64,000 nucleotides of DNA, from the NCBI GenBank assembly GCA_028274465.1, contig CM051457.1, positions 72,328,496 to 72,392,495 on the forward strand. Reading direction: 5' to 3'. Below are positions 44,743 to 54,788 of this stretch, one piece after another. Each line of letters begins with the position of its first letter. Within the stretch, counting starts at the first letter, position 1. Made by a program: the position numbers and the translations under genes. Source of the DNA: Plantago ovata. Lineage: Eukaryota > Streptophyta > Magnoliopsida > Lamiales > Plantaginaceae. Below the pieces are notes generated by a model. It had not been told where the DNA came from, searched no databases, and was given only the letters and a program-made list of their open reading frames with translations.

Positions 44743-45821
44743 GCGAAGACAGGGGTCGAGTCAGAGACCTTAAACAATGGCGCTATCCGGGAGGCAACCC
44801 GGGGTTTTTATCGCTTTCTTTACCGCTTTATTGCATGCATTCATACTTGAACAATTTGCCGTTCATATGTGAATTTGTTCAGTTCTGTGTCGTTTATGCT
44901 TATGTTGTGTTCGAGTGCAACTTTTCGAGTGATTTTTTGAGGAAAATGATTTTTCAGGGACTAAAATTTTTTTCGGGGACTTAAAATCGCATTTTTATTT
45001 TTCAAAAAACGTTCGTCTCCCACCTAAAAGTGGGGGGCGAATCGCCCCACACCTCCAGAGACTAAAATCGGAGGTTTCTTCCCCAAACCCCCATTTTTCT
45101 CCATTTCATCCTTCAAACTCATAAATTTCCTCCATATTCATAATATCTTCAAATCTTCATAACTTCTTCATCTCTCCATCATTTTGTGTGTTCTTTAGCT
45201 TCATTCGAAGCCCGTTACGTGCTATATCATTCTATCCGAACAAATTTCTTCCTAGCTCATTCAATTTCCGGAGTTGAGGTATTATCACATGAACCCTAAT
45301 TTTCACAATTTGGGAATTTTTTGATTTGTGCTTCAATTAGACTTGTATGATGTATGGGTTGATGATTTATGTGTTTAGATTCATTATTCATTGTCAATTA
45401 CATGTTCAATTAGGCTTGGTTTGATGATTTAAGATTTTGCTAATTGGATGATATATGTCTTGTTAGGAAATTATCTCTATTGCTTTCATTCCTTGTTTAA
45501 ACATGTGTTTATAGATATGAAATTGATGAATGAATTGGTAGAATGCATGATGGTTGAAATTGAGGATTTATGCTAGAAATTGATTTTTATGATATGGATT
45601 GAACCTTGTGATTCAAGGCATTTGTTATTAGCAAGAGCATAATGTGATGTGTTATTGTAGTAAGTACATTGATATGTTACGTAATGAATTAGCTAGACTA
45701 GGCTTTGGGATTTTGAGGAATTGGATTTTTGAGAATTTTACTCGTTTGTTGGCTCGTTTATTAACATATGCATAGGTCTGTTTTGCATTGTACAAGATAC
45801 TAATTGCTGTTTGTAGGAATC
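44743..45821 (+). other. Leader before ORF2 of element D, intron-like
   Basis: No coding frame. It contains a GGGGCGAATCGCCCC palindrome at 45034-45048, then a pyrimidine-rich stretch resembling a plant 5' UTR, a donor-like gag|gtattatc near 45278, about 530 bp of T-rich DNA, and an acceptor-like tgtttgtag|gaatc just before the ORF2 ATG at 45822. The layout suggests a spliced messenger for ORF2; that is inference. Confidence 0.6.
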
Positions 45822-47060
45822 ATGGCACCAAGGACAAGGAGAGCCGACTCTAGCACGAAGGGGAAAGGGGTGGCATCAAGCTCCCAACCATCTCATGATT
45901 TGTACGAGTTGTCTGCCGCTGCGATAGAGGTGCGTCAACGGCTAGAGGCGGAGATGGACGACGGAGGAAGGTCAATCATCCCCGATAGGAGGATTGACAT
46001 TCCTGAGTCCGCAGCGAACAGAGCGGGATATAGGACACTGTCAAGTTTGGGGTCACAAAGGAATTGGGCATGGTACAGTTCCGACAGGTTCAAAGGCTAC
46101 GACGAGAGCCTCCTCAGAGATTTCTACACTGGGTACACGGATCTTGACGAGAAGAATGGGGTATTAGTCCGAGGCCTGATTATACCATGGAACCCAGAGT
46201 ACATATCTTCCTTCATCCATTTCGGGAACTTGGAATTCACAGAGAGCACACACGCTTACTTGTATTCGAGGACCGCTAGGGGGATAGGGAGAGACATTAC
46301 CGATGTGATCTGCAACAGGGAGTACAGATATCCTGGAGTTGGGGCAGCACCTGGTCGGATCAGTTATAGCGACCTTAGCATCGAAGCTAAGGTGATGATG
46401 AAATTTTGCATCTCCGACTTGATCCCGAGGAAGAATGACACATGGATTCAGCCCTACTACGCCGAGCTCCTCTACTGCCTCATAGACGGACATCAGGTCG
46501 ACATAGGGCACATTATGTATGAGGAGTACGAGCGCCACTGAGAAAAGAAGAGGAAGCCTTTCATCTTCCCGAGCTTCATCACAGCATACTGCAAGTATCA
46601 TGGGGTCGACGATATTGAGGAGGGGGATTGCGAGGTCGCTGCCCTTTCACCCTCGACCATTGAGGTACAACTCAACAGGTATCAGTTGAGGAACCCCACA
46701 GCAGCCACTGCTGATGTAGGAGGGCAATTCCAGCTGAATGATTCCGATCATGAGGATGCTATGGAGGCCGATGTTGGCGAAGCCCCGATTCCAGATATTC
46801 CGTTTGTCCATCATGCACCACATGCACCAGCTGGAGCACCACAGGGATCTGGAGGATTTGACTTCTCCGAATTCCGTACCTACCTCGATAGCCGTTTCGA
46901 CAGGATTGATGCCAACAACGCGGCCATGCGACAGGACATCGACAGGCACATTGTCCAGCACAGCCGCGATTGGGAGATATTCGAGGAGCACCGCCGAGAG
47001 GATAGGCAGCACATGTGGGAGCAGCAACAGCTGATCCAGCAACAGCAGGAAGCTCTATGA
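45822..47060 (+). pseudogene. ORF2 of element D, plant-transposon-type protein of unknown function
   Basis: Start MAPRTRRADSSTKGKG at 45822, chosen because it follows an acceptor-like site; an in-frame ATG 18 bp upstream is weaker. An in-frame TGA at 46539-46541 interrupts it, and the same frame runs on to 47060 (413 codons in all). The segment with ISDLIPRKNDTWIQPYYAELLY, HQVDIGHIMYEEYERH and FIFPSFITAYCKYHGV resembles the plant-specific 'putative plant transposon protein' or Athila ORF1-type families. The C-terminus is Gln-rich and probably coiled coil. No signal peptide or membrane segment is evident, so an envelope role is not supported. Function unknown. Confidence 0.78.
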
Positions 47061-48629
47061 CAGTCCAATGAGCTCATGAATGACATGTGGAGTGACTTTT
47101 ATGGGGACTACCATCCCGATGATTAGTCCTTCCACTTGTCCACTCTCAGCCGACCGAGGCCAAACCCTTCGGTAACATCTAGTATCACTTCTTATTACTC
47201 ATTCTCTTTTGCTAGGGGGCTAGTTTAAGAATCATAAGGGGGATGGGATGTGAACCATGATGTTAAGTTTTGTTTGGTTTTGTATCGATTAGTATCTTGT
47301 TCTTTGTTTGCATTTGCACGTTTACTGCTTTCTTATATTTTTTAGGTTGCATTCATCCTAGGATAGTCTTGCATGTTTTATGTGGAGTTTATTGCCGAAT
47401 CTTTGAACTTTTTTATTGGGTAGATCAACTAACTATGTCATTAATCGTATGCTTCATCTCTATGAATTTGTTTGAGGTTTTTCTCACTTGGCTTGTCTCA
47501 TTTATGTATTGCACTTAGTTGAGCTAGGTAGTCTCGACATCACTTAGTCTACTGCGGTTCACGAAGGCCTTTATAATAGGATGATGCATGTTAGGGTCTT
47601 ATGGTTGTTTTCCCGAGTAATTATGTACCTAAGAGGCAACAAGTCTTCACCATGCTTTGAGATTGCTAAATGCCTAGGAAGGAGGTAGTGTGAGGTTGTG
47701 TGATCCTTTGTTTATAACCTATTCTTCCGAATAGGTTTGGGGAGGGGGTTACACCATCATTAGACTTGTCTCTGTTTTTCATTTTTCGTATCCTGAGTTT
47801 ATTTTTCCTTTTCCGTAATTTTGTACTCCAACCTATTCTTTCGAATAGGTTTGGGGAAGTCGTGGGAGTCATTTTGTTTCTCTTTTTGTTATGCTACTGC
47901 TGGCTGGAAAAAAATCGAAAAAAAAGAAAGAAAAAAATTCCAGAAAAAAGAGAAAAAGAAAAAAAATCTGGAAAGAAAAAAGAAAAGAAAAAAAAGAAGA
48001 CCCCAAAAAAGCAAAGAAGGGTCCAAAAAAATAAAGCCAAATAGCAGTTTAGCAAAGTTTGAGTCTTTTCAATTTTTAGTATTGTTCGTAATTGTGTTTT
48101 TCTTTTTATTATCTTTTTTGTCTTAAGTGTCATCTGTTCAAGACCACCCTCGTCCTGCCATTCAGGAAGTGGTGAATAGCTTAAGACTTTACTTGAGAGA
48201 TGGGTAGAATAGGGGAGTGTTATCTTTTATAGGGAACCCTCCTTCATTTGATGAGAGCCAGTACTGGTTCGACCTCTTTTGAAGAAAAGTCTTAACATGG
48301 TGGAAAGCAGTAAGTCCTCAGTTTCATAGGCACGGGGCAACCATTCGTATCTTAGCATGCATCATTACGTCGTCACTGACTAGGTCCAGGTAGAGAATGT
48401 TACGAGAGACTATCTTGTCTTGACGTAAGTGCTTATGTGGATGTGTATAAGTCAATCGAGGTATTCTTCAACCTATATTCATGCTTTGATTTATATGGTT
48501 TTTGTTCATATGTTATTTGGTAGATTCAGTAATTTAGTACATTTTATTTGGCATGAAACTCCATTTTTGAGTCTTGCATGTTTTTTGTATTAGAGTCTAG
48601 CTTAGTTGCTTGAGGACAAGCAAAGGTTC
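47061..48629 (+). other. 3' non-coding region of element D
   Basis: Homologous to the 3' regions of B and C from about 47310 on. It has two AACCTATTC/GAATAGGTT hairpins (47716-47737, 47830-47851), each followed by TTTGGGGA purines, then an A/G tract (about 47908-48040). The lysine-rich frame across it reflects base composition. Confidence 0.78.
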
Positions 48630-48642
48630 GGTTTGGGGAGTT
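48630..48642 (+). promoter_or_regulatory. Polypurine tract of element D
   Basis: ggtttggggagtt directly before the 3' LTR, same as in B and C. Confidence 0.85.
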
Positions 48643-49885
48643 TGATGAATGTGTATTTTACACTTTCATTCGAGTCTTTTTCACCTATTTTAGCTATCCT
48701 CTATGTTAATTTAGCTATGTTTTAGTACATTTTATTAGAATAGTGTCACGTTTCCCTTTAGATTTTATTTTACAGGTTTTGGTTGAAATTCAGAGATTTA
48801 CGGGCAATTATATTGAAGTCTACAAGGAATTGGTGTTCCAAAAGCATATTTGGAGTATCTGAAGGTTTCCGGATAGGATTTGGAGTCTAGGGGTCGAATC
48901 TGGAGGTTAGAAGGCCATTAGAAGTCTGAAACCGAGTCCGAAAAGGTGAAGAAATCCAAATCCGCGTCGAAAAACGCGGAAATTCCGCGAAATACTGGGG
49001 GGCGAACCGCCCCAGAAGAATTTCGGGCCTATATATAGTTGCGAGTTTTCTCTCCGAAAATCATATCTTTCCAAGCCTACTTTCTCACCTCTCTCTATAG
49101 TTTTAGGGAGGAACTTCCCGGGGCCTGTCCTGGGAGTTCCGTAGCTTAGGGGATACTTTTTCATAGCAGATTTGAGCGCGTAGGATCGCAATCATCCGGA
49201 GATTGACAACCTTCGGTAACTTTGTATCTTACAGTTTTTATCTAATTATTTTATTCTTCTTTCAATATGTTTTCTTCTATGATTGCTATTGATTGCATGC
49301 CTATTATGAGTAGCTAAACTTATCGTTGGTGGTAGTATGTGAATTCTTAGCGAGGGAAGATAATCATGCTAATGGCTATATCGCGCAGTATACTCCGTGT
49401 CATTGCTTTATTTCGTTGATCAGTTGCAACCAAAATTCTCGTATGTTGTATTGATTATTATGCACACTTGGACACTTGTCAACCAATCTTCCTAGTGTTG
49501 AATAATTACGGAACACATTAGGACGTTAGTTGTTGATGAGTCAGACCCATACTATCTTCGTAGTGCTTAATATTTGCAACAAGGACACAAGATTGATTCA
49601 AAGATCTCTATGCAAGACCGAGGAATTTATGCATGATTATCGACCCATTATGTTAAGAAGGACCATACTATCACCAATCTCCATTATCTGCTTGAAAACC
49701 CCTATTGCTTTCAATCTGCTGTTTTATATTCTTAATTAGATTTGATAAAGCTAGTATAATCCTGAGAGAACGACACTCGAGTCATTCTACTACTACACTA
49801 CGGTTTTCGTTGTAGTTGTGGATTGCCTTTGGCTAAATAACAAATTTATTTGCTGAATTAGAATCTGACAAATTCCCGTTCATCA
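48643..49885 (+). repeat. 3' LTR of element D
   Basis: 1243 bp. It differs from the 5' LTR by a missing palindrome unit (one only, 48999-49013), a small deletion near 49491-49492 (cttcctagtg for the longer cttcgtagtg context), and scattered substitutions. TATA at about 49029-49038. Confidence 0.93.
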
Positions 49886-50577
49886 CTGAGACGGGTACTT
49901 AGACAATCAAAAGATACTGAAACAGGTATTCAAGTATCAAAGGAATTCTCTGAGACGGGAACTCAGAAAAAGAGCAAAGTTCATCTCTCAGGTTTTACCA
50001 AAGGATGTCTCAAGTACAAAAGAATTTACTGATACGGGAAATCAGAAATATCTTTTAAACCTAAAGAAAATATGAGATATCTAAGTAAGGGGGAACTTTC
50101 AGCAAGTATCTAGATTGTTAATTCAAACTCGCTGAAAAGATTCTTGTCTATTTCAGCAAGCAATCTATCCCTTATTACTCGGTAAAATCAATTTGTGACG
50201 TTAAGCTGGCACAGATAAACTCGCAATAATCATGACATGAAATTCAATCGTGGCCATTGATTAAAAGGAGTTACTAATCTAACGGCTAACAAAACAAAGA
50301 GAGAGAGTGCTCTGACGGTTTTAGTTAGTGGGCCACTACGCATTCAATGCAAAGGCTCCACTAACTCCAGTGTTTCCCTGTTTTACCCTTGCTGAGAGCT
50401 CAAATCGATTGAGTTTCTCACACACCAGAGACACTATATAAAGAAGGAGTTAGAGAAATGACAAAATTCTTTAACTCACATTTCCTTTCTCTGCAAATTC
50501 TAGCCTGAATCTACTGTACCTCCGGTCAAAAAGAAAACTATCTCTTTTCGTACACTCTTTCTTGTTCTATATAAGAA
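49886..50577 (+). promoter_or_regulatory. Spacer of the SIRE-like element with repeats and a TATA-like promoter
   Basis: Begins with the duplicated ctgag and further CTGA...TCAG units (49886-49906, 49916-49935, 49950-49966, 50029-50045). It ends with cactatataaagaagg (TATA core 50435-50442), 136 bp before the ATG at 50578 and followed by a pyrimidine-rich leader. This looks like a plant core promoter for the 3' ORF. No gene lies in the spacer. Confidence 0.65.
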
Positions 50578-52068
50578 ATGGCTCCCAAGAGACAGTTATC
50601 TAAGTCCTCAAAATCATCAAAGGTTGATAGTGCTGAAACGCGCACTGCTCCGGTGACTGTTCCGGTGACTACTCTGGCCCCAGACACAACGAAAGTTGTG
50701 TTGAAAAACGACCGAATCACTGTAAAACCTATGCCTCCGTCATATCTTGACACTGCAAAGTGTGAGATGTTGATGCAATGGGGAGGGTTTGCAAAAGAAA
50801 AGTACATTAGGTACTTTTATGAACAAGAACTTGATGACCAAAATGAAGAGGCGCTTGAGTTCATCAAGCAGCAAGGCCTCATGAACTTTATCTCTGCTCG
50901 CACTAAGCAAGTGAGTATGATTGATACTATGGAATTCTACAACAATGCAGAAATCCAGTCCCTTACAGACAGTAATGGAATCACTGAAAAAGTGATCCTT
51001 ACTTATGTTCAGAACACGCAAATCGTCCTGAAATGGACTGATTTAGCGGAAATCTTTCAGATTCCAACCACTGGAACTGAAGATGACGTCACTGCTACTG
51101 ACGAAGAAATATAAGCTTTCTACAGTGACGTCAGAAATGCAAAAATGAAGAAAGGCGAGATAGCTCCCGTGACTTTGACAAAGCACGTTAAGAAAAACCA
51201 TCTCTGCCATTCACTTGGTCTAGTAGTTCTGCTACTGATAAAAGTTCTTGACTCCCAAGTTGGAGGAATTGACCAAGTAGGCCTGAGAAGATGGCCATTG
51301 CTGATGCATATCTATGAAAATAAATCGGAACTTAACTGGGCTAAGTACATTTTCAACAGGCTTGTTGATTGTGTCACTAAGTTCAAGGTAAAGGTAGAAG
51401 ACAACAAGGTCTCACCTTCCTTTCCAGTTATGTATGGAATCAAGATATGCTATATCCTTGAACATTTCAGGGTTAAGCTAAGAAACCCATTGTCAATCAA
51501 GAAATCTGTGTGCAATGTGGGAAGATCTTTCTACAAGCAGAATGTACCTAAGATTGCTGGAAAGAAAACTAAGAAGACAACAACTGCAAATGTTGTCAGC
51601 ACAAGCCAGCAAGAAAGGTATACAACAGCTGCAGATGTTACCACTCAGCAACTTAGAGATGAAACTGCTGTTGGTGGTGGTAACACAAATGAAACTGTTG
51701 TAGAAAATCAACAAGGTACGTGTACAACACCTGTTGCTGAAAAGGCAATAATAGATGACTCTGGGAAACTGGAGAAATCTAAAAAGAAAAAGAGGAAAGC
51801 TGATGATGACACTCAGACTGCAGCGTCATCAGCAAATCCCGTACCTAAGAGGAAACGGACAAGCAACAAAAGAAAGAAGACACTGGCCTCCCAGTCAGTC
51901 CCTAATGTTCAAGACTCCTCAGTCAATTCCCAGACAAATGCTGAAACGCATTTGCCAGTAGATGTTGCTGAAGTAATTACTGAAGCATATGTCAGCAATG
52001 TTGAAGTGTTTGCGGAAGCCTTCAACAATCAACTTAATGTTGATAACTCTACTGAGAATAGACCATAA
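50578..52068 (+). pseudogene. 3' ORF of the SIRE-like element, part 1
   Basis: Starts MAPKRQLSKSSKSSK after the TATA-like box. One frame runs from 50578 with a TAA at 51112-51114 and continues in phase to a TAA at 52066-52068, and beyond it to 52407. The first 320 residues contain FIKQQGLMNFISARTKQVSMIDTMEFYNNAEI and, after the stop, LLMHIYENKSELNWAKYIFNRLVDC. This is the pattern of plant retroelement-borne proteins of unknown function. The C-terminal part of this piece is Lys/Thr/Gln-rich. No membrane segment typical of an envelope protein stands out. Known SIRE relatives carry an extra ORF at this place. Confidence 0.78.
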
Positions 52069-52655
52069 GGCAGTGGAAATGAAATTCCTGCCCAAGTCCC
52101 AGATATCTACATTGTAGATATTCCAAATGATCCAACTATGGAACCAGCAAGTGACATTGCTGATGATCTGCAAAGAGCGGCACTTGCTGATGCTGCTGAA
52201 AAGATGGTTGCTGAACAAGCAACTCATCAAGTTGCTGAAACCCAGCTTGCTGAAGAACCAGTTGCTGAAATAGCAATGGTTCCAGTTCCTGAAGTTGCTG
52301 AACTCAAGAAGCATTATTCAACGACGCATCTCGTGATGCTGAGAATACTGGCCCAAGTTCACCCAAGACATCAATTGACAAAGTCCAGCTTGTTCTGGAA
52401 GATTTAAGCAAACAAATGGAGTTGGAGATTGAAGAATCATCCAACAAGTCAATTGATCTCTTCATGACAAGCAGTGAGCTTAAAGGTCAAGATGCTTCTG
52501 CTCAACTTGTCATTTCAGAGACAAGGGAGATTGCTGAAACCGCACAGCTTTCTCAGATAGAGCAAAACCAGAAGTCTGCTGAAGAAACAGTCCAAGAAGC
52601 TGAAGAAACTGTTAATGCTGAAAGGACTGAGCCACAACCTGTCCTTCCTCAGCAG

Positions 52656-52730
52656 GTAGTTAATTCAACCATCAGTAAAACTTCAAATTCTGAAAATTGT
52701 TCTTTTGCTAAAATTATTCTTTCTCTACAG
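52656..52730 (+). other. Intron-like segment 1, in frame
   Basis: CTCAGCAG|GTAGTTAATTC ... TTTCTCTACAG|ACTTC, 75 bp, AT-rich, phase 0, no in-frame stop. Boundaries match plant splice consensus. It could be spliced or translated. Confidence 0.6.
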
Positions 52731-52799
52731 ACTTCTCAAGATGCAAGTCAGATGGTTGCTGAAGCCTCTGCACCAGAACCAACACTCCCTGCTCAGCAG

Positions 52800-52871
52800 G
52801 TAGTTAATAATTTTGGTATAAAAACTAAGTTTGACAACTTAGTACTTGTGTCTAATTTTAATTTATTTCAG
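52800..52871 (+). other. Intron-like segment 2, in frame
   Basis: CTCAGCAG|GTAGTTAATAA ... TTTATTTCAG|GATG, 72 bp, AT-rich, phase 0, no in-frame stop. The donor side repeats that of segment 1 exactly for 16 bases. Confidence 0.6.
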
Positions 52872-52949
52872 GATGAACAAATGGAGGATGCTACTCCAGC
52901 TCCTCATGGAATGGAAATTGTACTACATGAGCTTGCTGACTCTCAGCAG

Positions 52950-53024
52950 GTAAATCATGTTTCAGATATAAACTCTAAAACAATTTTCCAAGCCAATCCT
53001 GATCTAAATAAAATTCTTTTTCAG
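52950..53024 (+). other. Intron-like segment 3, in frame
   Basis: CTCAGCAG|GTAAATCATG ... CTTTTTCAG|GCTC, 75 bp, AT-rich, phase 0, no in-frame stop. Segment-to-segment spacing (69 and 78 bp exons) suggests amplification of an exon-intron unit. Confidence 0.6.
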
Positions 53025-54788
53025 GCTCAAAAGGAGACCACTGAAGTGGTACTCATCACTGAAGATCAGCAAGTTAGTTCTGAAGAACTTTACTTGAACT
53101 TCAAAAGGACAACTTTGTCAAGAGTTGCTAAGTCTGTCAGCAACTGGCAAAGGTACAGAAGAATGGATTTCTCAGATCTTCACCTTCATCTCTCAAACGA
53201 GAAAAAGAGAACCTCTCTGTTAAAGCTCGAAACATTTATCCACTCCATCCTTCCTGAAGAAATGACATATTCTCAGCAAATGAGCTCCAATCTGATTGCT
53301 CAAATCAGAGAGAATATGAAGGCCAAATTTAATAGTGCCTCTCCAGCTGAACAAGCTGTGATGCTCAAAGGTCTTTTTGTTCCTGTGGTGGCTGATCCCC
53401 ACAAATTAACTGAGGAAGAGGAAGTGACAAGTGTTGCTTTGTATAACCACGTGGAGCTAGTCATTCTAACAGATGATGAAGAAGAAGAGCAAGACGAGAA
53501 CATTCCTACTGATCCCAGTGATGATGAAGGGAAAGATTCTAAGGACAAGAAAGATGACGATGATGACAATCAAGGTCCAAGTCCTGGTGCTGGTGGATTG
53601 AAGTTAACAGTTGCTGAAAATACTCCATTTGACAATCAGCAAGCTGAACAACAACAATCTCAGCAAGAATCTCAACCTCCTCCTGCTGATGCTGAAAATC
53701 AAGCACCTGTGCAAGGTGCTGATACTGAAGAAGAATACGCCAGAAAAAGGGCTGCCTTGAAAAATGGCAAAAGTCCAGTTTCTGATGCCAAGGTTACTGA
53801 AGAAAACCTTGAAGATGAGGATGAAGAAGATGAAGATTACCAACGAGCTCTACAAAACAGTCTCGTGATCCATGCAAGGCATACGCAGGATCTAGAAATT
53901 GGTGAATCTTCAAGACCAAAATCAAAGGAAGTTCCATCCCTTCCACTTACTACTGGCGAAACTCCAGTTATTGAGTCTCAAACGTTGCCTTCAGCAACTA
54001 CTCAATTAAAACTAACTACTGGCGAAACTCCAGTAATTGAGCCACAAACTCAATTGAAACAACTATCTACTCGTGAAACTCCAGTCGTTGAGTCTGAAGC
54101 GTTGCCATCAGCAACCACTCAACAAAAAGGAAGTGAAGCTACTGACAAAGGCTCAAAAGTTGCTCAACTTGATGAATCTGAGGATGATGACGACTTGTCA
54201 GAACATGACGATGAACAATCAAAGCAAGACCCAAAAGTCGTTCAGATTCCTCCTCCTGATTACCTCACTTATGAAGAAGATTCATTAAGAGCCGAGCTGC
54301 TTTTACAAGATGATCAGTTTGCTACTGAACTTAAGGCTCACTCCTTGACCCCTCATTTAGTGCCGTTCCCAAGAGTTGAGGAGTTTACTCCTAGAATTCT
54401 AGCACTAAAGCAAGTCCATGATGCCTGCAAAGCTGAGGATGAGGCATTGCTTGCTGAGAGCCCACTTGACATTGGAAAAATATTGGCCACAGTGCTGAGA
54501 CGCACTACAACTTTGACAATAGCTCAGAAAGACATCAGTCTTTATCACAAGAGCTATGAAGAAGATGTAAGTCAAGCGCTCAAGCTTGCAAAGAATGCTC
54601 TCGTCAAGGCTCAGCATATTATGGATGAGAAGGCCGCAACAGAGAAAAGACATGAAGAGAACATGATGAATATTCAAAAAGAGTTGTCAACAATGAACTC
54701 TGACCAACAGGCAATCATCATGAAGTATAACAGTCTCAACACTCTTGCTGAAAATTGCAATTAGTTTTACTCTCTGCACATCACTCCG

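Larger units (their letters stand above)
41206..49885 (+). mobile_element. Non-autonomous Athila-type element D (gag-protease-ORF2, no polymerase)
   Basis: 8680 bp with LTRs at 41206-42480 and 48643-49885, tRNA-Asp PBS, polypurine tract and the duplication ctgag (41201-41205, 49886-49890). Between the LTRs are gag, protease, an about 1.1-kb leader, a second ORF and a 3' non-coding region like those of B and C. RT, RNase H and integrase are absent; no trace of them lies between 44742 and 45804. The LTRs resemble those of B closely. I infer movement by enzymes supplied by autonomous relatives. Confidence 0.92.
52069..54764 (+). pseudogene. 3' ORF of the SIRE-like element, part 2 (low-complexity acidic)
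   Basis: After the stop at 52066 the frame continues to 52407. A frameshift near 52318 then passes to 52416-54764 (782 codons). Composition is Glu, Gln, Ala and Val-rich with repeated V-A-E words, an acidic domain around 53480-53560, and three copies of a TGETPVIE repeat (53949-54120). Three intron-like segments lie in the first quarter. The last part (from about 54300) has PHLVPFPRVEEFTPRILALKQVH and a probable coiled coil. Function unknown. Confidence 0.72.

Noticed and set aside
45822..47060. Envelope gene in element D
   Set aside because: No signal peptide, transmembrane segment or glycoprotein-like cysteines; the sequence fits plant transposon proteins of unknown function better.
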